Below are positions 1 to 7,252 of a DNA stretch of 14,067 nt, one piece after another. The notes under the pieces were generated by a model. The model did not search any database. It was given only the letters and a program-made list of their open reading frames with translations, and was not told the origin of the DNA. The position numbers and the translations under genes are program-made. Positions within the stretch are counted from its first letter, which is position 1; the number at the start of each line of letters is the position of its first letter. The stretch comes from Chloroflexota bacterium (GTDB taxonomy: Bacteria; Chloroflexota; UBA6077): NCBI GenBank assembly GCA_021845945.1, contig JAJZRD010000083.1, forward strand, positions 1 to 14,067, read 5' to 3'.

Positions 1-315
1 CAGCAACCAGGTGAAGCCCACGGATTCGGGTGCCCCGCAAGCCGGCCCTCACTCACCCTTCGGGCGGCCCCACATAAGTGGAGACGCGATAGCGACGCCG
101 CGCCGAGCCGCCACGCTGCAAACGGTGTCAAGCCACTGCGCTCCAGGTGCCTGCTTCGGGCGATGGCATGTAGGTTGCACTAGATCCTCGAGGTCCGGTC
201 CCTCCCCAGGCGGTCGTGCCCCCCGGCCTGGAGGTCCGGCGGGAAAAGAACGGGGGCCTGGCACCCGCGGATACGACGCTCCTCCCGGCCCTGCGCCACC
301 GGTGAGCAGCGCGGG
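1..315. other. Non-coding or unassigned leader region
   Basis: No convincing gene was found on either strand. The short open frames here are rich in Pro, Arg, Gly and Ala, have no recognisable motif and lack good ribosome binding sites, as expected for stop-poor GC-rich DNA. A 9-bp direct repeat (GAGGTCCGG) occurs at 190-198 and 231-239, and an 8-bp palindrome (CCTCGAGG) lies at 186-193. Neither is strong enough to assign a role. The region could hold the end of an upstream transcript or regulatory DNA for the gene at 391. Confidence 0.5.
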
Positions 316-345
316 ATGAACCGGCCGCCGGTTCCATTGTATAAT
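316..345 (+). promoter_or_regulatory. Putative sigma-70-type promoter of the TPP-enzyme gene
   Basis: A perfect TATAAT -10 box lies at 340-345. A weak -35 candidate (ATGAAC, 3 of 6 consensus matches) lies at 316-321 with an 18-nt spacer. Transcription would start near 352 and give a leader of about 40 nt before the TTG start at 391. The exact -10 hexamer stands out in GC-rich DNA, but the -35 is poor, which would fit a promoter that needs an activator. This is inferred from sequence only. Confidence 0.5.
319..333. promoter_or_regulatory. 15-bp palindrome within the promoter spacer, possible operator
   Basis: A perfect inverted repeat with 7-bp arms (AACCGGC / GCCGGTT) around a single C lies between the candidate -35 and -10 boxes. 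A bound dimeric regulator there would block RNA polymerase. About one such repeat is expected by chance in 14 kb, so position rather than rarity is the argument. Confidence 0.35.
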
Positions 346-377
346 GGCGCTTGATAGTACAAATATGAGTCTTGCTC

Positions 378-384
378 AAGGAGG
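378..384 (+). promoter_or_regulatory. Ribosome binding site deciding the TTG start at 391
   Basis: AAGGAGG, a near-perfect anti-Shine-Dalgarno match, sits 6 nt before TTG at 391. It supports TTG as the real start over internal ATG codons. Confidence 0.8.
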
Positions 385-390
385 CACAGT

Positions 391-2031
391 TTGAAAGGCG
401 CAGCCGCGGTTGCCACCATCCTTAAGCGTGAGGGCGTCGACCGCCTGTTTAGTTTTCCCATCAACCCGGTGATCGACACCGGCTCCGAGTTGGGCATCCA
501 GCCCATAATCGCACGCACCGAGAGAACCGTCGTCGGCATGGCCGACGCTTACTCCCGGGTCACCAACGGCCGCCGAATCGGGGTGTGTGCCACCCAGTGG
601 GGCCCGGGCGCCGAGAACACCTTCGGCGGCATCGCCCAGGCCTACTCCGACTCCACGCCGATCCTCTACCTGCCCGCCGGCTTCAACCAGAAGCGGCTGG
701 ACTCCGCGCCCACCTTCGAGGCCGCCAAGAACTTCCAGTACGTGACCAAGTGGGCGGGCAGGATCAACTCCGTGGACCGCATCCCCGAGTACCTCCGCCG
801 CGCCTTCACCTACCTGCGAGCGGGGCGGCCCGGCCCGGTGCTGGTGGAGATGCCCTCGGACGTCCTGGCGGCCGAGCTGGACGACGCTGCCCTTGCCTAC
901 AACCCCGTGAAGGGCGCCAAGACGATGGCCGATCCGGCCGCCGTGCGGGAGGCCGTCAAGGCGTTGGTGACCGCCCAGCGCCCTCTCATCCACGCGGGCG
1001 TCGGCATCCTCTACGCCGAGGCGTGGGACGAGCTGAGGGAGCTGGCCGAGCTGCTCCAGGCGCCGGTCATGACCACCCTCCAGGGGAAGAGCGCCTTCCC
1101 CGAGGATCATCCTCTCTCCCTGGGTGCCTCCGCCGCGGCGGCACCCCGCCCCCTGGCCCGCTTCCTGGCCGAGTCCGACCTGGTCTTCGGCGCCGGCAGC
1201 GGCCTCGCCATCTCCAGCTACGACGCCCCCATCCCCAGGGGCAAGGTGGCGGTGCAGCTGACGGTGGACGAGCGAGACTTCAATCGAGATTACGGCGCCG
1301 AGTATCTGCTGCAGGGTGATGCCAAGCTTGTCCTGCGGCAGATGATCGAGGAAGTGCAGCGCCAGCTCGGCCCCGAAGGCCGCAAGGGAGACGATCGGGT
1401 CGCCCGGGAGGTCGTGGCGATGAGGGAGGAGTGGCTGGCAGAGTGGATGCCCAAGCTGACCTCCAACGACACCCCGATCAACCCCTACCGGGCCATCTGG
1501 GACCTGCAGCAGGCGGTCGACCTGCGAAACACCATCGCGACCCACGACGCCGGCACCCCGCGAGACATGATGGTGCCCTTCTGGAGGGCGTTGGAGCCCA
1601 ACAGCTACATCGGCTGGGGCAAGTCCACCCACCTGGGCTACGGCATCCCGCTGGCGCTGGGCGCCAAGGTGGCCAGGCCGGAGAAGACGGTGCTGAACGT
1701 CATGGGCGACCTCGCCTTCGGCATGAGCGGCCTGGAGATCGAGACGGCCGCCCGCAACCACCTGGGCACCCTGACCGTCGTCTTCAACAACGGCCTGATG
1801 GGCGACTACGAAAAGCACCTGCCCAACGCCACCCGGCTGTACGGGTCCCGCTACATCAGCGGCGACTACGCCAAGATAGCGGAGGGGCTGGGCGCCTACT
1901 CCGAGCGGGTCGAGAAGCCCGAGGAGATCATTCCGGCGGTGAAGCGAGCGCTCCAGGTGATGCAGGACGGCCGCCCGGCCCTTCTGGACCTGGTGACCCG
2001 CGAGGAGACGGCCCTCTCCAAGTACTGGTAG
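391..2031 (+). CDS. Thiamine-diphosphate-dependent enzyme, acetolactate synthase-like family
   Basis: The protein has 546 residues, the usual length for the family that includes acetolactate synthase, oxalyl-CoA decarboxylase and benzaldehyde lyase. The N-terminal pyrimidine-binding domain carries the catalytic glutamate, seen as Glu44 in ARTERTVVGMADAYSR. A central domain spans about residues 184-320. The C-terminal ThDP/Mg-binding domain has the GD...NN signature at 439-440 and 466-467, but reads GDL where the family usually has GDG. The TTG start is supported by AAGGAGG 6 nt upstream. The gene stands alone on the plus strand, convergent with the dehydrogenase-complex locus, so context gives no substrate. 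It lacks the close acetolactate synthase context (no regulatory subunit or ilvC nearby), and I do not assign a reaction. Such enzymes cleave or form a C-C bond next to a carbonyl in the cytoplasm. Confidence 0.9.
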   Translation: MKGAAAVATILKREGVDRLFSFPINPVIDTGSELGIQPIIARTERTVVGMADAYSRVTNGRRIGVCATQWGPGAENTFGGIAQAYSDSTPILYLPAGFNQKRLDSAPTFEAAKNFQYVTKWAGRINSVDRIPEYLRRAFTYLRAGRPGPVLVEMPSDVLAAELDDAALAYNPVKGAKTMADPAAVREAVKALVTAQRPLIHAGVGILYAEAWDELRELAELLQAPVMTTLQGKSAFPEDHPLSLGASAAAAPRPLARFLAESDLVFGAGSGLAISSYDAPIPRGKVAVQLTVDERDFNRDYGAEYLLQGDAKLVLRQMIEEVQRQLGPEGRKGDDRVAREVVAMREEWLAEWMPKLTSNDTPINPYRAIWDLQQAVDLRNTIATHDAGTPRDMMVPFWRALEPNSYIGWGKSTHLGYGIPLALGAKVARPEKTVLNVMGDLAFGMSGLEIETAARNHLGTLTVVFNNGLMGDYEKHLPNATRLYGSRYISGDYAKIAEGLGAYSERVEKPEEIIPAVKRALQVMQDGRPALLDLVTREETALSKYW

Positions 2032-2082
2032 AGCGAGCTACTCGTCGTGAAGACCGGCTAGCCCAGCAGCAACCAACCCAAA

Positions 2083-2118
2083 GGCGAAGCATTCTCCTCG
2101 CGAGGAGAATGCTTCGCC
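2083..2118. terminator. Perfect 36-bp palindrome between convergent genes, probable bidirectional terminator
   Basis: An 18-bp arm beginning GGCGAAGCATTC is followed immediately by its exact reverse complement, giving an uninterrupted 36-bp palindrome. It lies 51 nt after the stop of the plus-strand TPP-enzyme gene and 1 nt after the stop of the minus-strand E3 gene, so it can serve both transcripts. Neither side has a clear T-tract, so it is not a textbook intrinsic terminator. It could also be a REP-like dispersed element, since the minus strand enters it through GGTAGGGGCG. Confidence 0.65.
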
Positions 2119-2119
2119 C

Positions 2120-3544
2120 CTACCGTTTCGATGCCAGGATGTGGGTGGCGCTCCCCAGGAAGGCCTCGGCGGCCTCCCCTTCCGTCTCGGAGAGGGTCGG
2201 GTGAGGGTGCATGCTGAGGGCCACGTCCTCCGCCTGGGCGCCCATCTCCACGGCCAGCACCCCCTCGGCAATCATCTCCCCGGCGCCCCGGCCGACGATC
2301 CCCACCCCCAGCACCCGCTGGGTCTCGGCGTCGAAGATCACCTTGGTCAGCCCCTCGGTGGCGTCCATGGTCGCCGCCCGCCCGGAGGCGCTCCAGGGGA
2401 ACCGGGCCACCTTGACGGCCCGGTTCCCCTGCTGGGCCTGCTCCTCGGTGAGGCCGCACCAGGCGATCTGGGGATCCGTGAACACAACGGCGGGGATGGC
2501 CCTCACGTCGAAGGTCGAGGGCTTCCGCGCGATGACCTCGGCGGCAACCCGGCCCTCCCGCATCGCCTTGTGGGCCAGCATCGCACCACCCACCACGTCC
2601 CCGATGGCCAGGATCCGGTCGTCGGCGGTGCGCTGCTGCTCGTCCACCACCACGAACCCCCGTGGGTCCAGCCGGACCCCGGTCTTTTCCAGACCCAGCC
2701 CCTCGGTGCTGGGGCGTCGCCCGATGGCCACCAGCACCCGGTCGAAGCCCTGCTGAGGTGGGCCCACCGGCCCCTCCAGGGTGACCTCCACCCGATCCTG
2801 CCGTTCCTCGATCGACTTGACTCGGGTGCCGGTGTGAACGGCCTCGAAGCTCTCGTTGATCCGCCGGACCAGGGGGCTGGCCAGGTCACGGTCGGCGCCG
2901 GGCAGCAGGCGGGCGCTCGACTCCACCAGGGTGACGCGACTGCCCAAGGAGGCGTATACCGATCCCAATTCCAGCCCCACGTAGCCGCCTCCCACCACCA
3001 GCAGCCGCTCCGGGATCTCCGCCAGCTCCAGGGCACCGCTGGAATCCATCACCCGGCCACCCGGACGGAACTCCACCCCGGGCAGATTGGCGGGGCGCGA
3101 CCCCGAGGCGAGGATGGCGTGGCGGAACCGGAAGCGGCTGATCTCCGAACCCTGGAGCCGCACCCTGTCGGAGCTCTCGAAGCAGGCCCTGGCCTGGACC
3201 AGCTGCACGTTGCGCCGGTTGCTCAGGGTCACCAGCCCGCCGGCCAGCTTGTCGATCACCCGATCCTTCCACGCCCTGAGGGAGGCCAGGTCGATCTCGG
3301 GGCGATTGAACTTCAGCCCCATGTGGTCGGCCCGCCCGGCGTCGTACATCAACTCCGTCGCGAAGAGCAGGGTCTTGGAGGGGATACATCCCCGGAACAG
3401 GCAGGTGCCGCCCGGCCGCGCCTCCTCGTCGACTATCGTCACCTCGAGCCCCAGGTCCGCCGCCCTGAAGGCCGCGGCGTACCCTCCCGGCCCACCACCG
3501 ATCACCAGGACCTCCGTCTCCTGGGTCAAGTCACCCATTACCAT
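2120..3544 (-). CDS. lpdA: Dihydrolipoyl dehydrogenase (E3)
   Basis: This flavoprotein reoxidises dihydrolipoyl groups on E2 and reduces NAD+. With the start chosen here it has 474 residues, normal for E3. An N-terminal FAD motif is seen at VLVIGGGPGGYAAA (residues 12-25). The redox-active disulfide is Cys48/Cys53 in GTCLFRGCIPSK. A NAD-binding fold reads VVGGGYVGLELGS. A second FAD motif reads ILAIGDVVGG. The C-terminal His448-Glu453 dyad lies in HPHPTLSE. All catalytic residues are present. The in-frame GTG at 3592 is rejected because the ATG at 3544 has GGAG 11 nt upstream and begins close to the FAD motif; ATG at 3538 is the alternative. The gene is last in the E1-E2-E3 order and follows E2 after 130 nt, which allows separate expression. 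E3 is shared among complexes, so it may be useful even if the local E1 is dead. Confidence 0.95.
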   Translation of the reverse strand: MVMGDLTQETEVLVIGGGPGGYAAAFRAADLGLEVTIVDEEARPGGTCLFRGCIPSKTLLFATELMYDAGRADHMGLKFNRPEIDLASLRAWKDRVIDKLAGGLVTLSNRRNVQLVQARACFESSDRVRLQGSEISRFRFRHAILASGSRPANLPGVEFRPGGRVMDSSGALELAEIPERLLVVGGGYVGLELGSVYASLGSRVTLVESSARLLPGADRDLASPLVRRINESFEAVHTGTRVKSIEERQDRVEVTLEGPVGPPQQGFDRVLVAIGRRPSTEGLGLEKTGVRLDPRGFVVVDEQQRTADDRILAIGDVVGGAMLAHKAMREGRVAAEVIARKPSTFDVRAIPAVVFTDPQIAWCGLTEEQAQQGNRAVKVARFPWSASGRAATMDATEGLTKVIFDAETQRVLGVGIVGRGAGEMIAEGVLAVEMGAQAEDVALSMHPHPTLSETEGEAAEAFLGSATHILASKR

Positions 3545-3674
3545 CGTACGTACGTCTCCAGCGCCAAATATGGGTCGAGCTTCTCGGTGCACGCGGTAAC
3601 CTGCAGGAGCCAGCTCCTACGGGAGACGGCGCGGCACTTCCCCCCGAGTTCTCACCCAGTGCCCCACCCCACGC
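3545..3674. other. 130-nt gap between E2 and E3 with a short hairpin
   Basis: No gene is seen. A small inverted repeat (AGGAGC-CA-GCTCCT) lies at 3605-3618 and, read on the minus strand, begins CCGTAGGAGC. It could be a weak terminator, a processing site or a REP-like remnant. An alternating ACGTACGTACG run directly precedes the E3 start. Only weak AT-rich promoter-like matches were seen on the minus strand (around 3567-3575). Confidence 0.4.
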
Positions 3675-5018
3675 CTAGATGCGCAGCCACAGCTTGTCGG
3701 GATCCTCCAGCGACTCCTTGACCGCCCCGACGAACCGGGCGGCGTCGGCCCCATCCAGCACCCGGTGGTCGAAGGCCAGGACCAGCGGCATCATCAGCCG
3801 GGGCACGATCTGGTAGTCGTTCTCGTCCCCCAGCACCACCGGCTGCAGTCGGCTCCGCCCCATTCCCAGGATGGCCACCTGGGGGTAATTGATAATGGGA
3901 GCGAAGCCCGTCCCGCCCAGGGCACCGACGTTAGTGATGGTGAAGCTGCCCCCCTGCATCTCCTCCAGCGCCGTATCCCCGGACTTCGCCCGCTGGGCCA
4001 TCTCCTTCACCTCGACGGCCAGGTCGGTGATGCTCTTCCGATCCACGTCCCGGATCACCGGGACGATCAGCCCCCGCTCCGTGTCCACGGCCACCCCCAG
4101 GTGGTAGTAGCGCTTCAGGACGATCTCCTGGGCGTTCGTGTCCAGGCTGGAGTTGACGCGAGGGAACAGCTTGAGGGCCGCCGCCACCGCCTTCATCACG
4201 AAGACGGTCAGCGTCAGCTTGCCGCCCAGGGCGTCGATCTCCGCCGCGTGCTGCCGGCGGAAGGCCTCCAGCCGTGTGACGTCCGCCAGATCCTGGTGGT
4301 TCACGTGGGGGATCTGAGACCAGGCCAGGGCCACGTGGGCGGCCGTCGACCGCCGCACCGAGCGCAAGGGCAGCCGCTCCACCGATCCCCACCTGCCGAA
4401 GTCCGGGAGCGGCGGCACGGGAGCCGTCCAGCCCGGCATCGAGATCGGCTCCGCTTCCTCGGGCGCCGGCTTCGCAACGGGCTCGCCCTGAGGCGCCTCG
4501 GGCGCCTCCTCGGAGTGCACTTTCCCCGCCGCGAAGGCTCGAACGTCCTCGGCCGTCACCAACCCCGCCGGGCCGCTGGCCGGCACTCGGCGCAGCTCCA
4601 CCCCCAACTCCCGGGCCAGCCGCCGTGTGGCAGGCGACGCGGGCACCGGACCGGCCCCTCGCTCGGGGGCCAAGATCGGCCCTGCGTCCTGAAGCGGTCT
4701 CGCTGCTCCCTGGGCAACCTCCGAGGGCTCCACGACCCCGTCCCGGCCGGCCCCCACCGAGGCCGCGGCCAAGCCGTCCTCCCCGCCGCCGAAAACCATC
4801 AGCGCGCTGCCCACCCTCACCACGTCGCCGGGCTTCGCCTTTATCTCCTGCACCATTCCGGTGAAGGGGGAGGGGATCTGAACGCTGGCCTTGTCGGTCT
4901 CCACCTCCAGGATCGGCTGCCCCTCCGCCACCCGGTCCCCCACCGACACGAGGACGGCCGTGACCTCGCCCTCGTGGATGCCCTCTCCCAGGTCAGGTAG
5001 CTTGAACGCCTGAGCCAT
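3675..5018 (-). CDS. Dihydrolipoamide acyltransferase (E2) of a 2-oxoacid dehydrogenase complex
   Basis: E2 carries acyl groups from E1 to CoA on a swinging lipoyl arm and forms the core of the complex. The 447-residue protein has a single N-terminal lipoyl domain (about 1-78) with Lys43 in ETDKA as the lipoylation site. A Pro/Ala/Gly-rich linker follows, then a peripheral-subunit-binding domain at about 127-163 (ASPATRRLARELGV...VTAEDV). A second linker leads to the catalytic domain (about 220-447), with His418 and Asp422 in DHRVLDGAD. All key residues are present. The ATG at 5018 has GGAAGGA about 9 nt upstream, overlapping the end of the E1beta frame 15 nt away, so translation is probably coupled. 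Sequence alone does not decide pyruvate from branched-chain oxoacid specificity; the E1 remnants look pyruvate dehydrogenase-like. Confidence 0.95.
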   Translation of the reverse strand: MAQAFKLPDLGEGIHEGEVTAVLVSVGDRVAEGQPILEVETDKASVQIPSPFTGMVQEIKAKPGDVVRVGSALMVFGGGEDGLAAASVGAGRDGVVEPSEVAQGAARPLQDAGPILAPERGAGPVPASPATRRLARELGVELRRVPASGPAGLVTAEDVRAFAAGKVHSEEAPEAPQGEPVAKPAPEEAEPISMPGWTAPVPPLPDFGRWGSVERLPLRSVRRSTAAHVALAWSQIPHVNHQDLADVTRLEAFRRQHAAEIDALGGKLTLTVFVMKAVAAALKLFPRVNSSLDTNAQEIVLKRYYHLGVAVDTERGLIVPVIRDVDRKSITDLAVEVKEMAQRAKSGDTALEEMQGGSFTITNVGALGGTGFAPIINYPQVAILGMGRSRLQPVVLGDENDYQIVPRLMMPLVLAFDHRVLDGADAARFVGAVKESLEDPDKLWLRI

Positions 5019-5033
5019 GGCCTGCCATCCTTC

Positions 5034-5861
5034 CTAGACCGCCACGGTCTCGCGAGCCGCACGCACGATCCGCTGCGCGTTGGGCAGGTAGTCGTTCTCC
5101 CGGCTGAACAGCGGGATGATGACGTCGAAGCCGGTCACCCTGCGGATGGGAGCCTCCAGGTAGAAGAACGATTTCTCCATCAGGCGGCTGACGATCTCGG
5201 CGCCCGGGCCGAAGCTGCGGGGCGCCTCGTGGACCACCAGCGCCCTGCCGGTCTTCCGGACCGACTGGGTGAACAGCTCGTCGTCCAGGGGTGAGATCGT
5301 CAGGAGATCGATGACCTCGGTCTCGACCCCATGCTTGGCCTTCAGCTCCTCCGCCGCCTCGAGGGTCGGATGGAGCATCGCCCCGTAACAGATCGCCGTG
5401 AGATCGTTGCCCTGTCGGGCGATCCGCGACTTCCCGATGGGCATGACCTCCTCATCTTCGGGCACCTCCTCCCGAAAGGCCCGGTACACCGCCTTCGGCT
5501 CGTAGAAGATGACGGGGTCGGGATCCCGGATGGCGGCGACCAGCAGGGCCCTGGCGTTGCGGGGCCCCGAGGGGATCACCATCTTGAGACCGGGCATGTG
5601 GGCCCAGAAGGCCTCACGGCTCTCCGAGTGGTGCTCCAGGGCTCGCACCCCCCACCCTAGGGTGCCCTCAGCACCATGGGCACCTCGTAGCGCCCCCGGG
5701 ACCGCCTGGTTGGCGGCCAGGTCCCGACGCAGCGCCTCGTGGAAGTCCCCCTCGGAGGTCGCACCGTCGCCCAGGAAGCACAGCGCCACCTGGTCTCGCC
5801 CTCGGTACTTGATGGCATACCCCAGGCCGACGGCGTGGAGGGTCTGGGAGCCCACCGGCAC
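5034..5861 (-). pseudogene. Chimeric E1alpha/E1beta open frame of a 2-oxoacid (probably pyruvate) dehydrogenase
   Basis: This 275-codon frame is not a normal E1beta. Its first 44 residues are the middle of E1alpha, including PVGSQTLHAVGLGYA and the start of the ThDP motif, GDGATSEGDFHEAL. At about 5729 it switches to E1beta, with DLAANQA resembling the helix before the substrate-binding loop. Between about 5700 and 5657 the frame reads 14-15 unrelated residues, while a neighbouring frame encodes GGRYEVPMVLRAP followed by a stop. From GVRALEHHSES onward E1beta is intact to its C-terminus. The E1alpha half of the ThDP motif loses its NN end, and the N-terminal third of E1beta is gone, so the product should be inactive. 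The GTG at 5861 is only the first available start. An assembly error could give the same picture. Confidence 0.85.
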
Positions 5862-5863
5862 CG

Positions 5864-6181
5864 CTATGGGCAGGTCGTTTCGATGGGGCTCGATGCCGCC
5901 CCCCTCGCGGGAACCATCCAGTCGGATTCACGCAGGGTCGCCACGGCCCCCAGGGGCGACGCCTCGTGCCCCGTCACCGGCGGGAAGGTGGCTATCCGCC
6001 CCTGGCGCTGCAGGGCGACCATCCGCTCGTCGAACCGATGGGTCAGCAGCATGGCCCGATGGAGCTTCAGCAGCAGCTCCTCGGGAATATCGGGTTCGAG
6101 CTCCCTGTCCAGGTGGCCCTGCTCGTCCAAGATGGAGAGGTAGTCCACCCGGTAAGGAAGATCGATCTCTTTTCTAGGCAT
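5864..6181 (-). pseudogene. E1alpha N-terminal fragment, frameshifted
   Basis: The first 90 or so residues are a good E1alpha N-terminus: LPYRVDYLSILDEQGHL, then MLLTHRFDERMVALQRQGR and TGHEA, ending at SDWMVPA. At about 5913 the frame slips. The expected continuation (F)REGG is found in another frame and runs straight into IEPHRNDLPIAVPVGSQ. About 24 residues between REGG and this point are missing compared with PdhA of Bacillus, as I recall that sequence. A deletion of about 7 nt explains the slip and a second, larger deletion explains the lost segment. The ATG at 6181 has GGAGA 6 nt upstream and follows the hairpin at 6193-6249. Together with the downstream frame, the two E1 genes occupy 1,148 nt where about 2 kb is expected. 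Confidence 0.85.
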
Positions 6182-6192
6182 AATATGTCTCC

Positions 6193-6249
6193 TAACACGC
6201 TGACCCCGCGAGGCTGCTGCACGGCAGCTTCGCGGGGTCAGCGTGGTTA
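6193..6249. terminator. Long hairpin between the acyl-CoA operon and the dehydrogenase-complex locus
   Basis: Arms at 6196-6217 and 6224-6245 pair over 22 bp with one mismatch (a possible G-U pair) around a 6-nt loop. Three more pairs form beyond a 1-nt bulge. It begins 2 nt after the DUF35 stop codon and ends just before the E1alpha ribosome binding site. No U-tract follows on the minus strand, so it may be a Rho-assisted terminator, an mRNA 3'-end stabiliser or an attenuator rather than a classic intrinsic terminator. Confidence 0.65.
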
Positions 6250-6251
6250 CC

Positions 6252-7238
6252 TCAGCCTTTCCTCGACCTGGCCAGGGACCTGGCCATCCTTTCCAGCTTG
6301 AACACCGTGGTGAACTCGGCGTTCTTGCTGATCCAGAGATCCCGAGAGATGATGGCCTGGGTCAGGGAGCCCTGGTAAGCCAGGCTCCTCACCAGGACCG
6401 AAATGTCGTCGCACACCACGGTGAAGTCGGGCGAGGGGATGGCCCCCTCCTGCACCGACAGCGAGCCGTCCCTTATCTCCAAAACCAGCTCGCCGCCTCG
6501 CGACTTCACCTGGATCCTCCTCTCCCAGTTGGCCACGTCGCGGCGCGCCCTCTCGCAGTCGCTCAACTCGGCCGCCAGCGCCTTCAGCCTCGCCAGGCTC
6601 TCCCGGTAGACCGACCGATCCTGCTCGGTAGCCGCCGCAAGCGCCGGCTCGGTGGCCGACTCCCAATCCAGCTCCGAGTCCAGCAACCCCTTCTTAGCCA
6701 GCTGCTCGGGGGTAAGCTCCGCGGCCGGCACGCAGAAGATGTCGCTGATCTCGCCCAGCCGGTGGTCCCGGAACACCACCTTCATCTCGCTGTCCTTCTT
6801 GATCAGGCCGGGCACCAGGATACCCTTGGTGGTGTAGACGTTGACGCTGAGGGCCGTGTCCGCCCCCTCCAGCACCACCCTGCCCCGTCCGAAGGGCACC
6901 TGCTGCTGGAAGAGGGCGTGGGCGAAGTAGGTGATGGGAGGGGTGTTCAGCATTCGTCCCACGTCCCCCACCTCGATCAGCTCGGTAGCTGCGAAGTTGC
7001 AGTCGGGACATCGGGTGGCGAAGGGCGGTACCCGCACTATGCCGCACGACGAGCAGCGAGACCCCAGGATCTTCCTGTCATCCTTCAACGCCAGGAAGAA
7101 GGGGGAGAACTCCCCCATGGATCGCTGGTAGAAGGTGAACATGGCGTCGTTCATCACCAGGTAGTCTCTCTCCTCGATGCGAACGATCTGCCCACCCTGC
7201 TCGGGGATCGCCTCCTCGGGTATCAGCTTCTTTCCCAT
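6252..7238 (-). CDS. Zn-ribbon/OB-fold (DUF35) protein with C-terminal SCP2-like domain
   Basis: The 328-residue protein has a Zn-ribbon with four cysteines (62, 65, 77, 80; CSSCG and CPDCN), followed by an OB-fold region (about 81-190) typical of DUF35 proteins. A charged, probably helical linker (about 200-240) leads to a C-terminal sterol-carrier-protein-2-like domain ending FKLERMARSL. DUF35 proteins form complexes with thiolase-fold partners in archaeal HMG-CoA formation and in actinobacterial steroid side-chain degradation, where they position the acyl-CoA. The partner here is the thiolase-like gene 14 nt upstream. The ATG at 7238 has AGAGGAG 9 nt before it, overlapping the upstream stop. 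The same frame stays open far upstream but there it only shadows the thiolase-like gene. The SCP2 domain suggests binding of a bulky hydrophobic or acyl-CoA ligand. The enzyme partner and substrate are inferred. Confidence 0.88.
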   Translation of the reverse strand: MGKKLIPEEAIPEQGGQIVRIEERDYLVMNDAMFTFYQRSMGEFSPFFLALKDDRKILGSRCSSCGIVRVPPFATRCPDCNFAATELIEVGDVGRMLNTPPITYFAHALFQQQVPFGRGRVVLEGADTALSVNVYTTKGILVPGLIKKDSEMKVVFRDHRLGEISDIFCVPAAELTPEQLAKKGLLDSELDWESATEPALAAATEQDRSVYRESLARLKALAAELSDCERARRDVANWERRIQVKSRGGELVLEIRDGSLSVQEGAIPSPDFTVVCDDISVLVRSLAYQGSLTQAIISRDLWISKNAEFTTVFKLERMARSLARSRKG

Positions 7239-7252
7239 GTCTATCGGCTCCT

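Noticed and set aside
11..319. Small open frames in the first 390 nt
   Set aside because: No RBS, biased GC-driven composition and no recognisable protein; treated as non-coding.
376..1818. A 480-codon minus-strand open frame over the TPP-enzyme gene
   Set aside because: Antisense shadow; Gly/Val/His/Leu-rich with no motif, while the plus strand encodes a recognisable family.
3545..3592. N-terminal extension of E3 from GTG at 3592
   Set aside because: No RBS at the GTG; the extra 16 residues precede the usual E3 start, and ATG at 3544 has GGAG upstream.
2141..3721. A 526-codon plus-strand open frame over the E3 gene
   Set aside because: Antisense shadow of a clear dihydrolipoyl dehydrogenase; no domain or RBS seen.
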